Source: SMWD01 sp002729875 (GTDB lineage: Bacteria; Pseudomonadota; Gammaproteobacteria; Steroidobacterales; GCA-2729495). From it: DNA of 64,000 bases. The stretch spans positions 1 through 64,000 of the forward strand of contig DASCMH010000056.1 in assembly GCA_036010905.1 (NCBI GenBank). Direction: 5' to 3'. Positions within the stretch are counted from its first letter, which is position 1, and each line of letters opens with the position of its first letter. The notes under the pieces are model-generated. The model made no database searches, was not told the DNA's origin, and was given only the letters and a program-made list of their open reading frames with translations. A program made the position numbers and the translations under genes. Below are positions 35,613 through 45,161 of this stretch, piece by piece.

Positions 35613-38192
35613 CTAGCGTCCGGACCCGAACCTGAACCGCCCCGTCACACCGAAGCGCGTGTCATTGATATTGACGGCACTCGTGAGCTGCCGGAATGAA
35701 TTAAAGTGATTCCCGAAAGTCTGAGTGGTCTCGATCGCATCCTCGCCAAACAAGTTCTCAACCCAGAGCGTAACATCGTATCGATCGTGCAAGACGCCCA
35801 ACTTAAGATTTGCCAGTGTTCGATCGGGGGCCCATTGAGAAGCTACCAGGTCTGTCGGCTGCTCGCTGCGGTACGACACGTCGAGCCTTGTCATCCATTC
35901 AAGCCCATCGACAAAAAATGGCTTGACCAGTTCGGCTGAAAAGACTGCCGTATGCTTTGAACTCCGGCGTAATTGATTACCGCTGATATCGGGTACCCGG
36001 TCGTCCACCATACCGTCGCCGTCCGCGTCAATATCGACGCACGTCGCAGGAATCACGGGAATCGCAGATTGGCTTGCCGCCAACTGATTACAGAAAAAGG
36101 TCTCACCCGAGGCGATTGTGCCGTTGTCGAACTCCGGATCGGAGTAGCCGTAACCGAGTGACAACGTCAGACCATCCGTCGGCGAGGCAACAAGCTCTAA
36201 TTCGACCCCATAACTCGTTACACCGGCTCCATTCGTCGTAGCCGTCAAAAAGCCGGCGGTACTCGACGAAAGTAACTGCCGAATCTGCACATCTTCCCAG
36301 TCAATATAGAAAGCCGCGAAATTGAAGGTCAGCCGATTGTCGAGCCAGGCTGACTTTATTCCTGCTTCATAGGTCCAATTCGTTTCTTCATCGTAGGAGA
36401 CCCGCTCTGGATCGGCGAGCAACACGTTTAGCCCACCCGACCGGGTGCCGTGAGCTGCTGAACCGTAGACCATGACATCTTCCGTCGCCATGTAGCGCAG
36501 GATGATACGGGGATCCCAGAAACTCCAGTCGTCGTCGAATGTCGTGGGGCCAGTCGGCAGCGAACCGAAGAAGTCGTCCGTGATATTGACGATTTCACGT
36601 TCTTCATAGGTGTAGCGCAGTTCCGCGGTACCCGTGAGTCGGTCAGTAAAATCGTACTCAACGGAGCCGAATACCGCGTATTGCGTCACTTCATCCGTGC
36701 CTACAGTCAACTCAACAGTACCTACCCCGTCCAGAAACGCGACGCTCGGGAGGAACGGTGTCGGCACACCAAGCGTTGACCCCGGCGGCGCTGCCGGGGG
36801 GCCCAGTGAATCGGTCAGCAAGAACTGCAGGGCGCTGGGCGGCAGCCCAGTCGCTGCGACCGCAGCGCTTGCATCGATACCGAAACGCGTCGTATCGGTG
36901 TTCTCGCTGTCAAAAAAGTACAGCCCGCCCAACCAGCGCAGCGGACCGTCCGTCACAGACTCGAACCGGAATTCCTGCGACCAGTACTCATTGTCCAGCC
37001 CCTGCGAGCCAATATAGGTATTCAGGTTCTGCTCGGCGGTAAACGCAGGGTTGCCGAAGGGTACCAGGAAAGAAAACATAGGCACCGGGAAACCCGCCGC
37101 CGCCCAGTCACCAAACGGTAACCACCCGTAATGCGACTCACCGACCTGAGTCCGATCAAGATCCTGTTGGGAAAAACTTTCAGATTCAGTAAATGCCGTT
37201 AAGGAGACGAAACGAAACGCCGAAAAATCAATCGTGATATCAAGCGCTAGCCGGGTCGTCTCGGAATCGGAGGCATAGGCTTGCGGCGACAACGGATAGG
37301 TATCCGTCTGCAAGGCCGGTATATCACCGCAGTAGTAAGATGGAACACCGACATCATAGGAACCCAGCGGAGGGAATTGAGCCGGATCCAGTTCACCGCA
37401 ATTGTTCGGCGCAATATTCAGGGGACGGCTGTCCAGAAAATCATCGGCGTAATACCCACTCAACGTGACGGAAGAAGATTCAGTTGGCAGAAACGTCAGT
37501 GATCCGCTGATCGATTTGTATTCATGGCCGCCGATACCGTCACCCGCGCCCAGCGGGCCGGCATTTTCCCACATCCCGTCATCTTCGTCGTACCGTGCAG
37601 CAATCCGGCCCAGCAACTTATCGGCAATCAACGGGCCACTGACCGAACCCATGACCTGGTAGAGTTCGTCTTCTGCAGCCGTGGCCTCCAACTTGCCTTC
37701 CAGCTCGTTGGTTGGCTTCTTGGTTACATAGTTGATCGCACCGGCGAAGGTATTGCGACCGAATAAAGCACTTTGCGGGCCACGCACGACCTCGACACGC
37801 TCGACGTCGAGAAGATTGACGTTCTGCACGGCGCGCCCGGAGACGAAAATACCATCGATAAATATGCCCACGGGATTGTCGAACGCGCGCGTATCGATAG
37901 TGGCTATGCCGCGTATGACTGGCGTGGCGCGACGACCGGCCTCGCCCGACTCAAATGTCAAATTCGGCGTGAAGTTAGCCAGATCATCGATATTCTGAAT
38001 TCTGGCCTGCTCGATGGTTTGTGCGGAAAAGGAGGAGATGGATATGGGCACATCTTGCGCCTTCTCCTCGATCCGTCGGACGGTAACGACCATGTCATCC
38101 AACTCAGCCACGGCCGGCTCGATAACCAGTAGAAATAAAATTGCCCCCGCTATAGCGCGAAACAAGAATTTAAAGCGTGTGTTGCGAATCAT
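35613..38192 (-). CDS. TonB-dependent outer membrane receptor
   Basis: This 859-residue protein has a signal peptide (to about residue 29), then a TonB-box-like DDMVVTVRR. The plug domain follows (AQDVPISISSFSAQTIEQ, TPVIRGI, VERVEVVRGPQSALFGRNTFAGAINYVTKKP), then a long beta-barrel. It imports a scarce or large ligand across the outer membrane using TonB energy. Catabolic receptors of this subtype often carry organic compounds, not iron. The C terminus reads RFGVTGRFRF plus GSGR, so it does not end on the usual aromatic residue. A TTGTAA-N17-TATACT promoter with operator lies upstream. Confidence 0.93.
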   Translation of the reverse strand: MIRNTRFKFLFRAIAGAILFLLVIEPAVAELDDMVVTVRRIEEKAQDVPISISSFSAQTIEQARIQNIDDLANFTPNLTFESGEAGRRATPVIRGIATIDTRAFDNPVGIFIDGIFVSGRAVQNVNLLDVERVEVVRGPQSALFGRNTFAGAINYVTKKPTNELEGKLEATAAEDELYQVMGSVSGPLIADKLLGRIAARYDEDDGMWENAGPLGAGDGIGGHEYKSISGSLTFLPTESSSVTLSGYYADDFLDSRPLNIAPNNCGELDPAQFPPLGSYDVGVPSYYCGDIPALQTDTYPLSPQAYASDSETTRLALDITIDFSAFRFVSLTAFTESESFSQQDLDRTQVGESHYGWLPFGDWAAAGFPVPMFSFLVPFGNPAFTAEQNLNTYIGSQGLDNEYWSQEFRFESVTDGPLRWLGGLYFFDSENTDTTRFGIDASAAVAATGLPPSALQFLLTDSLGPPAAPPGSTLGVPTPFLPSVAFLDGVGTVELTVGTDEVTQYAVFGSVEYDFTDRLTGTAELRYTYEEREIVNITDDFFGSLPTGPTTFDDDWSFWDPRIILRYMATEDVMVYGSAAHGTRSGGLNVLLADPERVSYDEETNWTYEAGIKSAWLDNRLTFNFAAFYIDWEDVQIRQLLSSSTAGFLTATTNGAGVTSYGVELELVASPTDGLTLSLGYGYSDPEFDNGTIASGETFFCNQLAASQSAIPVIPATCVDIDADGDGMVDDRVPDISGNQLRRSSKHTAVFSAELVKPFFVDGLEWMTRLDVSYRSEQPTDLVASQWAPDRTLANLKLGVLHDRYDVTLWVENLFGEDAIETTQTFGNHFNSFRQLTSAVNINDTRFGVTGRFRFGSGR

Positions 38193-38500
38193 ATCGGCAC
38201 CCCCCGGATCCCGTGATAACCGTAATATTAAGAGAACTCGAAATCAACTTTGCCAGCCGTCGGTTCGGCAATAAGTATAGGTCTCGCTGCAAACGATTAC
38301 AAGAACCAAACTCCAAGGTAACTTAAACTGTGAGAAAATTTAATTTACCCAATAATTTCAACTAGTTATTTATTTTTCTAATAACATTTTATGCCTACCC
38401 GATCTTAAAGGCAAGCCTAATAAAATCAATGTTGCATACGTAATCATATCACCGGCTGTTCGTCCGCCGATCTCCAGGCGGGCCGGGATTCCTGCCCGCT
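38193..38500. other. Intergenic region upstream of the TonB receptor gene
   Basis: About 308 bases hold the receptor promoter/operator (38274-38302) and an AT-rich tract at 38335-38400. A GC-rich inverted repeat lies at 38478-38499 (GCGGGC and GCCCGC arms, 10-base loop), just after the stop of the NmrA-like gene. On the minus strand it has no T-run after it, so it is at best a weak terminator. Confidence 0.45.
38274..38302 (-). promoter_or_regulatory. LacI-type operator over the TonB receptor promoter
   Basis: CTGCAAACGATTACAA (38287-38302) is a near-palindrome with central CG. On the minus strand it provides TTGTAA as a -35-like hexamer, then 17 bases, then TATACT (38279-38274), five of six matches to the -10 consensus. 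Transcription would begin near 38267, about 75 bases before the receptor ATG. Confidence 0.65.
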
Positions 38501-39307
38501 TTAAGGCACATCGACTTTCAGTCCAGCGAAAATGTCCCCGTCCGGCGGGACAACGGGTTGTGACGCATCTTTCACGACTTCAACGGTCACATTGCGCGCC
38601 GCCGGATCTGTTAAGGCGCGTACACAGATCCTGGCCACATCAATGCGGTTGGTCTGACCGGGACCCTGGTTGTCGCCCTGGGCCACCAGGGTTCCCAAAG
38701 TGCCGCCGGCTTCGTCACTTAATCCCCCCGGTCTTACAATCGTATAGGGTACCCCGCTGGCCCGCAGTGCGTTCTCACCCTTCAGTTTCCAGTGCATGAT
38801 ATTGTCCATTCGGTCATGCGCGCCCCCCAAACGGGTAACACCCATCGCCGAAACCAGAACGAAGTGCTCGACCCCGGCGCTGCGCGCCGCCCCGGCCAGG
38901 TGCTTCACGCCTTCATAGTCCACTAACTCAGTGGTATTCATAGGATCGGCAAGATCACCTTTGCCGACGAATCTGGCGCCGACGGCTGACACGACAAACC
39001 GGGCACCCTCGAAAGCGGACGTTAGCGTCTCTGGCTGACGAACGTCCCCAGGGAACAAAGTCACGTTAGCCGGCAGTTTCGCGCGGGCACGATCCAGGTC
39101 TCGTACCAGGGCCCGTATCCGATAGTCATCGCCCAGTGCCGCCAGTATGGGACCCCCGGTTCGCCCGGTTGCGCCAATCACCAGTACCACGGGCGGTTCC
39201 GAAGCGCTCGAGTCTATGGCGTCCGCCGTTTGGCTGCAGCCCATCAGGAACCAGGTGCACAGCACCAAGGCGGCCAGCACTGCACCCATTCGGGTTTGGA
39301 TTCTCAC
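38501..39307 (-). CDS. NmrA-like NAD(P)-binding lipoprotein, copy 1
   Basis: This 268-residue protein starts at GTG 39307, preceded by AAGGAGATAGAAGC. The lipobox LMGC places the lipidated Cys at residue 24 with Ser at +2, predicting outer-membrane sorting. The NmrA/SDR Rossmann domain has VLVIGATGRTGG at 41-52, VGARFVGKGDL, HFVLVSAMGVTRLGG and YTIVRPGGLSDEAGG. It is one of two tandem copies, the other at 39337-40152, about 90 percent identical by eye. Redox or sensing function is unknown. An ATG 11 codons upstream is possible but lies before the ribosome binding site. Confidence 0.82.
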   Translation of the reverse strand: MRIQTRMGAVLAALVLCTWFLMGCSQTADAIDSSASEPPVVLVIGATGRTGGPILAALGDDYRIRALVRDLDRARAKLPANVTLFPGDVRQPETLTSAFEGARFVVSAVGARFVGKGDLADPMNTTELVDYEGVKHLAGAARSAGVEHFVLVSAMGVTRLGGAHDRMDNIMHWKLKGENALRASGVPYTIVRPGGLSDEAGGTLGTLVAQGDNQGPGQTNRIDVARICVRALTDPAARNVTVEVVKDASQPVVPPDGDIFAGLKVDVP

Positions 39308-39336
39308 GCTTCTATCTCCTTTGTTGCGTTCGTGAT

Positions 39337-40152
39337 TCACTCGCTTGATGGCGCATCAGCTTTCAGGCCAGAGAATACTTTCCCATCTAGTGGAACAACG
39401 GGTTGCGACGCATCTTTCACGACCTCGAGGGTCACATTGCGCGCTGCCGGATCTGTTAAGGCGCGTACGCAGATCCTGGCCACATCAATGCGGTTGGTCA
39501 GACCGGGACCATGGTTGTCACCCTGGGTCACCAGGGTACCTAAAGTGCCACCGGCTTCGTCAGTTAATCCCCCCGGTCTTACAATCGTATAGGGAACCCC
39601 GCTGGCCCGCAGTGCGTTCTCACCCTTCAGTTTCCAGTGCATGACATTGTTGAATTTATTCAGCGGGTGGTCCGGATTGGTAACGCCCATCGCCGAAATC
39701 AGAACGAAGTGCTCGACCCCGGCGCTGCGCGCTGCCCCCGCCAGGTGCTTCACGCCCCCATAGTCCACAAACTCTGCGGTATTCATCGAATCATCGAGTT
39801 CACCTTTGCCCACGAATCTGGCGCCGACGGCTGACACGACAAACCGGGCACCCTCGAAAGCGGACGTTAGCGTCTCTGGCTGACGAACGTCACCAAGGAA
39901 CAAAGTCACGTTGGCCGGCAGTTTCGCCCGGGCACGATCCAGGTCTCGTACCAGGGCCCGTATCCGATAGTCATCGCCGAGTGCCGCCAATATCGAATTC
40001 CCGGTACGCCCGGTTGCGCCAATCACCAGTACCACGGGCGGTTCCGAAGCGCTCGAGTCTAAAGCGTCTGCCGTTTGGCTGCAGCCCATCAGGAACCAGG
40101 TGCACAGCACCAGGGCGGCCAGCACTGCACCCATTCGGGTTTGGATTCTCAC
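39337..40152 (-). CDS. NmrA-like NAD(P)-binding lipoprotein, copy 2
   Basis: This 271-residue tandem paralogue of the gene at 38501-39307 also starts at a GTG (40152) after the same AAGGAGATAGAAGC. The lipobox LMGC and GATGRTG motif are conserved. Differences cluster in the middle (GELDDSMNTAEFVDYGG, NPDHPLNKFNNVMHW) and at the C terminus (KVFSGLKADAPSSE). The stop is 30 bases upstream of the copy 1 start, so the two form a transcription unit. The close similarity, including the leader, shows a recent duplication. Confidence 0.82.
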   Translation of the reverse strand: MRIQTRMGAVLAALVLCTWFLMGCSQTADALDSSASEPPVVLVIGATGRTGNSILAALGDDYRIRALVRDLDRARAKLPANVTLFLGDVRQPETLTSAFEGARFVVSAVGARFVGKGELDDSMNTAEFVDYGGVKHLAGAARSAGVEHFVLISAMGVTNPDHPLNKFNNVMHWKLKGENALRASGVPYTIVRPGGLTDEAGGTLGTLVTQGDNHGPGLTNRIDVARICVRALTDPAARNVTLEVVKDASQPVVPLDGKVFSGLKADAPSSE

Positions 40153-40275
40153 GCTTCTATCTCCTTGCTTGCATTTCATGAAAACTAAAACATGTGACCG
40201 GCATCGATGCCGACGATATGGGCCTGCTCTGCCACAAAAAGACAACGTCGGGGAAAGCTGACACTGACCAGACGG

Positions 40276-42252
40276 CTAATCCGCCCGTTCTGCCGAGCGC
40301 TTTTCCGGGCCGCCGGCCTCTGCTGCGCCCTCTTCGACCAACAGGCCGTTGGCTTTGGCGAATGCGGCATAGGTCTCGGCATTTTGCAAACCAGGCGGGG
40401 AAATTCTATCTCCACCCACCACCTTCGGAGACGCCGCACCACGATATTTGCTAAGCCGATACCCGGCACTGTCTTTCGCATGATAGGCAGCCAACGTTTC
40501 GAGCTTGTCCTTGTCCGGATATAGCACCGCCGCGACGCCGCCATAGCCGATTTGCTGGCCGGCATTACGGGGGACATACCAGATTCCGCCATTTTCAGAG
40601 ATTGTCGATTTCACGCTGTCTGAACGTACCGGAAAAGGATAATGCGTGAATGTGTCAGCTTGCTGATCGTACATCGAAAGATAATTATCGGTAGCGACCC
40701 AGATGTTGTCGTCTTTATCGGCTTCAGCGTTATATGGGTTGGTATATTCAATACCCAACTTGCGTTCCATGACTTCGCCCGTCTCCGGGTTCAGTCGATA
40801 CAACGCGCCGTTTTGCATACCGCGGCTGCCCCAGGTAGCGGCCCATATCATGTTCTTCGAATCGGCGCCAAGCCGTCGAATGGAGTTAGTGGCTTTCTTG
40901 TCGGGTACCAGATCAAAGTGCTTGAAGACTTCGGTTTCGGGATCGAAGCGCGTGACCCCGCCATTGTGGTAATCCGCAAACCATACTTTGTCGTTGTGAT
41001 CGACGACGATACCGTATGGTCGACTGCGTAAAACAGGTACGTCCCAATAGAGAATCGAGTCGGTTGCCCGCTCCCACTTGCCAAGTTTCCCCACAGCCAA
41101 CAGGGAGAGCCAAAGATTACCGTTAGAGTCAAAAATCTGCGTGTTGCTTTCCAGCCCACTCGCACCCTCGACCTTCCAATGATCGACGAGACCCGTCTCA
41201 GGGTCCAGGTGCCTGACGACCTCCGCTTTGGCCAGATCGGGCGAATACCAAACCGTGCCGTCCGTTTGATCTACTGCTATGCCGTGACCGCCGCCATGCC
41301 CTTCAAAAACCTTTTGCTCACCGGTGCGTGGATCGAATCGAACAATGCAGCATGCTGTATAAGCGATCCACACATTACCATCGTTGTCGAAATCAACCTG
41401 GTGAGGCCACGGCATTATTTTGTATTCGTCCGATTCGTGGTAGATGTACTCCACGTACATCGCCTTTCTCAATGCCGCCAGATCCAGCTCGGGTTCACTC
41501 TCCAGTTGGACGACCCTGGGCGGGGCATCGAAGGAAAAATGCTCGGCCAGGTAATCGACCAGGATGTCGCGATCTTCCGGCGGCAGGAGCGCCGGGTCGA
41601 AAATCGAAGCTTTGCCCGGCACGCCAAACGCAGGGCCCTTGTGCATGCGGTCGACTGTGACTGCCCAGGCTGCCTTGTCCTTGGGCGCGCGGCCTGCCGG
41701 ATATCTCCGGCTACTGTCGTTGTACGCGAACAATTGAACCGTGTGGCAGCCATGGCAGGTTCGCTCAAGGATATCGCGGCCGGGACCCGGTGGATAAATT
41801 GCATCATAAGGCTCAATTTTTGAGTCGGAATAATCCATACCGCCGGCATAGTTCAGCACGGGCCCCACGTTTTCCAGCACAAAATCGGCTTCCGCATGGT
41901 CGCCCGCACCAATATTCAACTGCACGCTCTGTGGCGTAAAACCTTCCAACTGATCTACAGCGGGACGCACCGTTACCTCGTAGCTGCCGGGAATCAGCTT
42001 GACCGCGCGGTACTCACCATCGACGACAAAAACCGTGTACGCAACTTCCTTGTCAGTGTTGTGGGCATAGACAACCGGCAGGACACCCGCTTGCGATCCG
42101 CTAACCTTGCCGGCAAGTTGGCCGTACTCGGAAGTCTGACTGGCTACCGGTTGGACTGTGTTAGCCGGCTGGTCAGAACACCCCAGCAACAGAAGCGTGC
42201 CGAGTGCAACACCAATGAATTCCCATAGTCGTCGCCCATGATTGATATTCAT
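40276..42252 (-). CDS. Lipoprotein with a cytochrome c motif and a Vgb/NHL-like beta-propeller
   Basis: This 658-residue protein has a lipobox LLGC (Cys25). A carboxypeptidase-regulatory-like/beta-sandwich region follows (about 45-130, with KLIPGSYEVTV). A single heme-binding CHGCH is at 166-170 in ERTCHGCHTVQLF. From about 280 onwards there is a streptogramin-lyase-like propeller, with repeats such as DNDGNVWIAYT, VDHNDKVWFADY and DKDDNIWVATD. The combination suggests a periplasmic or outer-membrane redox lyase/dehydrogenase or binding protein. It lies 69 bases downstream of the aldehyde dehydrogenase gene on the same strand. Confidence 0.85.
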   Translation of the reverse strand: MNINHGRRLWEFIGVALGTLLLLGCSDQPANTVQPVASQTSEYGQLAGKVSGSQAGVLPVVYAHNTDKEVAYTVFVVDGEYRAVKLIPGSYEVTVRPAVDQLEGFTPQSVQLNIGAGDHAEADFVLENVGPVLNYAGGMDYSDSKIEPYDAIYPPGPGRDILERTCHGCHTVQLFAYNDSSRRYPAGRAPKDKAAWAVTVDRMHKGPAFGVPGKASIFDPALLPPEDRDILVDYLAEHFSFDAPPRVVQLESEPELDLAALRKAMYVEYIYHESDEYKIMPWPHQVDFDNDGNVWIAYTACCIVRFDPRTGEQKVFEGHGGGHGIAVDQTDGTVWYSPDLAKAEVVRHLDPETGLVDHWKVEGASGLESNTQIFDSNGNLWLSLLAVGKLGKWERATDSILYWDVPVLRSRPYGIVVDHNDKVWFADYHNGGVTRFDPETEVFKHFDLVPDKKATNSIRRLGADSKNMIWAATWGSRGMQNGALYRLNPETGEVMERKLGIEYTNPYNAEADKDDNIWVATDNYLSMYDQQADTFTHYPFPVRSDSVKSTISENGGIWYVPRNAGQQIGYGGVAAVLYPDKDKLETLAAYHAKDSAGYRLSKYRGAASPKVVGGDRISPPGLQNAETYAAFAKANGLLVEEGAAEAGGPEKRSAERAD

Positions 42253-42321
42253 CGAATCAATGCCTCGTCGTGTGAATTATTGAAGGATGTAAAAATTTTT
42301 AACCACGGCAACACACGCTCT

Positions 42322-43803
42322 TCATCGGCGCGTATATGGATTGGCCACATCACCGCCCGTGTGGAACCAGACGCTTTTCACCTGAAGATATTCTTTGATG
42401 GCTTCAGCACCGTTTTCACGGCCCAGGCCGCTCGCCTTGTAACCGCCGAAGGGCGTTGTGTAACTGGTGGAACGATAGGTGTTGACCCAGATCGTTCCCG
42501 CCTCGAGGCGCTCGGACATTGTGATGGCCCGCCGCAGGCCTTCAGTCCACACACCGGCGGCTAGACCGTAGTTCACGTCGTTGGCAATCTCGACAGCCTG
42601 CTCCTCATCGGAAAAACGCAACACTGAAAGAACCGGGCCAAAGACTTCTTCCTGAGCGATGCGCATATCATTCGTCACGTCGGTGAAAATAGTCGGCTGC
42701 ACAAAAAGCCCACGGCTGCCGGCCGGTGCGGACGCCGCGCCGCCACCCAGGACACAACGGGCTCCCTCGCCTTTCGCGATTTCGATGTAATCGAGAATCT
42801 TCCGATACTGGGCCTCCGTTGTGATGGGGCCCACCTGGGTATCAGCCGACATGGGATCGCCGATCTGCGCGCCAGCCGCCATTTCGACCAGCCGCTCCAG
42901 GAAGGCATCATGAATAGAATCCTGCAATAACAATCGCGAACCGGCGATGCAGGTTTGTCCGCTGGCAGCAAAAATTCCGGAAATGGCGCCATTCACCGCC
43001 TGGTCGAGATTGGCATCATCGAACACGATGTTGGCCGACTTGCCGCCGAGTTCCAGCGTCACTTTCTTAAAATCCCGGGCAGCGGACGTGTTGACCAGCA
43101 CGCCGCCTTCTTCACCGCCGGTGAATGCTACTTTTCGTACCAGCTTGTGGCGCACCAGTGCATCACCCGCCTCAGCGCCGAAACCGGTGACGACATTGAT
43201 GACACCCGGAGGGAAACCCGCTTGTTCGGACAAACGCGCGAACTCAAGGGTCGATGCTGAAGTGAACTCGGACGGCTTGATGACAATCGTATTGCCGGCA
43301 GCCAGAGCCGGCGCTGCTTTCCATGCCAGCAATAAAAGGGGAGAGTTCCACGGTGTAATACACGCGCAGACGCCGAGCGGTTCGTAACGAGTCAGGTTGA
43401 GCACATCTGGTTTGTCGATCGGCGGCACGCTGCCCTCGATCTTGTCCGCCAGCCCGCCGTAGTAGTGGAACCACTGTGTCATGTAACGACACTGATTAAC
43501 CACCTCGGCATACAGCTTGCCGTTGTCGCGGACTTCGATTTCAGCAAGCGTCTCGGCATGATCAGCCAGGATCTCGGCAAACTTACGCAGCATCTGGCCA
43601 CGCTGCGTGGCCGTAAGTGCCGGCCACTCCCCGGTTTTCTGGGCGCGATGAGCAGCGGAAACCGCCGCTTCCACATCGGCGTCATTAGCCTGCGGAATCC
43701 GGGCCCATACTTCACCCGAATAGGGATTGACGGTATCGAACCACTGCCCGGACTGGGGATCGTGCCAGCCTCCATCGATAAACAATTGGTACTGCTGCAT
43801 CAT
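42322..43803 (-). CDS. NAD(P)-dependent aldehyde dehydrogenase
   Basis: This 493-residue enzyme oxidises an aldehyde to the acid. Family motifs are ITPWNSPLLL (149-158), KPSEFT near 176, FTGG near 227, the catalytic Glu251 in ELGGKS and the nucleophile Cys285 in GQTCIAG. Length is typical. Three start codons stand in a row (TTG 43806, ATG 43803, ATG 43800); AAAAGG at good spacing favours 43803. It faces the divergent nitrilase gene across the strongest LacI-type palindrome. The substrate is unknown. Confidence 0.93.
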   Translation of the reverse strand: MMQQYQLFIDGGWHDPQSGQWFDTVNPYSGEVWARIPQANDADVEAAVSAAHRAQKTGEWPALTATQRGQMLRKFAEILADHAETLAEIEVRDNGKLYAEVVNQCRYMTQWFHYYGGLADKIEGSVPPIDKPDVLNLTRYEPLGVCACITPWNSPLLLLAWKAAPALAAGNTIVIKPSEFTSASTLEFARLSEQAGFPPGVINVVTGFGAEAGDALVRHKLVRKVAFTGGEEGGVLVNTSAARDFKKVTLELGGKSANIVFDDANLDQAVNGAISGIFAASGQTCIAGSRLLLQDSIHDAFLERLVEMAAGAQIGDPMSADTQVGPITTEAQYRKILDYIEIAKGEGARCVLGGGAASAPAGSRGLFVQPTIFTDVTNDMRIAQEEVFGPVLSVLRFSDEEQAVEIANDVNYGLAAGVWTEGLRRAITMSERLEAGTIWVNTYRSTSYTTPFGGYKASGLGRENGAEAIKEYLQVKSVWFHTGGDVANPYTRR

Positions 43804-43913
43804 CAAAACCTTTTGTAAAAAATGGGTTCGAACGAGTGATCATACCTGTGACCCAGAGGTCGCCAAGCCCCGAAATCCAGTTTGCTTTTGCTTCCACACG
43901 ACACCGGTCAGGA

Positions 43914-43944
43914 ACTTGCAAACGTTTGCAAGTCAGCTTACCAT
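43914..43944 (+). promoter_or_regulatory. Perfect 20-base LacI-type palindrome and promoter of the nitrilase gene
   Basis: ACTTGCAAACGTTTGCAAGT (43914-43933) is a perfect palindrome with central CG. On the plus strand TTGCAA (43916-43921) is followed by 17 bases and TACCAT (43939-43944), a modest -10. The flank after the palindrome, TCAGCTTA, is shared with the site at 52465. The nitrilase ATG is about 90 bases further on. The site could also repress the divergent aldehyde dehydrogenase gene. Confidence 0.7.
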
Positions 43945-44034
43945 CCAATCTCGACGGAGGCAATAATACCCAACAACCGAACCCAGAAATCGGGGGCACT
44001 CAGAGGCAATCCGAATGGTTCTAAGGAGATAGTC

Positions 44035-45078
44035 ATGGCCGACTATGAAACGGTATCTCTCGAGTTTGATGAGATCGGCGTCGCCGCCGCTCAAATGAAC
44101 CCGGTTATCGTCAACGCGACAAATCCCGCCGCGGGCAAACGCGCGAACCTTGAGCAAATGCTATACCTGTGTGATCAGGCCCACGCAGCGTCAATGGTCT
44201 ATCCGAACGGCAAGTTAAACCTGGTGGTCTTTCCCGAATTCACCATAACCGGTTACGATTTTATTTGGCAGACGAAGGATTTCCTCGACGTTGCGCTGGA
44301 CCTGGACGGTGACGAGATTCAGGCTATCGGTGCAAAGGCTAAACAACTGAATACCTACATCGCCTTCGCCTCGCACATCAAAGAACAGGACTGGCCGGGA
44401 CACTATTTCAACTGCTCGTTGCTCGTGGGCCCCGACGGCAAATTGATTCACAAGCACTGGAAGGCGCACAGCAATGGCCCCGGTGCCGAGTACGCCACGA
44501 CAACTCACGATGTGCTGGACGAGTTTATCGAGCGCTACGGTGTAGATGCGCTATGGCCGGTTGCACGCACGCCCATCGGCAATATCGCTACCTATACCTG
44601 CGCCGAAGGTTTTCAACCGGAAACTGCTCGCGCATTTGCGTTCAAAGGGGCGGAGATTCTGTGCCGCTGTATCGGAGGCGGCGGCCACCTTAATAAGAGT
44701 GGTATGTACCAACTCCAGTTCCGTGCCGATTGCGCCACCAGCAATCTATATGGCGTCTACTCGAATGGCGGTTCGGGAGTGGCCTTCAACGGCATTAGTG
44801 CACCGGAAAACGGATTTGGCGGCGGCTCAATGGTTGTCGATTTTTTTGGCCGGGTACTCAACGAGGCACACGATTCGCGGGAGGCTATTGTCTTTGAGCA
44901 GATTCCGATCGCCAGCTTCCGCAAGTCCCGTGAAAAGCCCAGCATTCGCAGCGAGCTTTACGCCAAGGTCTACGAAACGACGCCCGGAAAGTATCCGGCA
45001 AATCTGTATTCAGACCATGGTGTGCCGGAAAATGCCATGGCGGCGATCGAACTTGCCGCCAAACACGCACGATATTGA
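44035..45078 (+). CDS. Carbon-nitrogen hydrolase (nitrilase/aliphatic amidase family)
   Basis: This 347-residue enzyme cleaves a C-N bond in an amide or nitrile. The Glu-Lys-Cys triad is visible: Glu68 in FPEFTITGYD, Lys143 in HKHWKAHS and Cys189 in YTCAEGFQPE. The region resembles aliphatic amidase and formamidase more than nitrilase proper. ATG 44035 is preceded by TAAGGAGATAGTC. The gene is driven from the palindrome-bearing promoter at 43914-43944 and is followed by a PrpD-family gene. An amide-containing substrate or intermediate is the likely reason for its presence. Confidence 0.9.
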   Translation: MADYETVSLEFDEIGVAAAQMNPVIVNATNPAAGKRANLEQMLYLCDQAHAASMVYPNGKLNLVVFPEFTITGYDFIWQTKDFLDVALDLDGDEIQAIGAKAKQLNTYIAFASHIKEQDWPGHYFNCSLLVGPDGKLIHKHWKAHSNGPGAEYATTTHDVLDEFIERYGVDALWPVARTPIGNIATYTCAEGFQPETARAFAFKGAEILCRCIGGGGHLNKSGMYQLQFRADCATSNLYGVYSNGGSGVAFNGISAPENGFGGGSMVVDFFGRVLNEAHDSREAIVFEQIPIASFRKSREKPSIRSELYAKVYETTPGKYPANLYSDHGVPENAMAAIELAAKHARY

Positions 45079-45161
45079 TCTTAATGGCTGCAACGATTGC
45101 AACCTGGGCAGTCAACTGTTGATTTGCACCAAACTCTGACCCGTCCAATGCTGATGCAATT

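Noticed and set aside
45089..45101. TGCAACGATTGCA as an eighth LacI-type operator
   Set aside because: The half-sites are offset by one base around the central CG, it lacks the 17-base promoter spacing and lies between probably cotranscribed genes.
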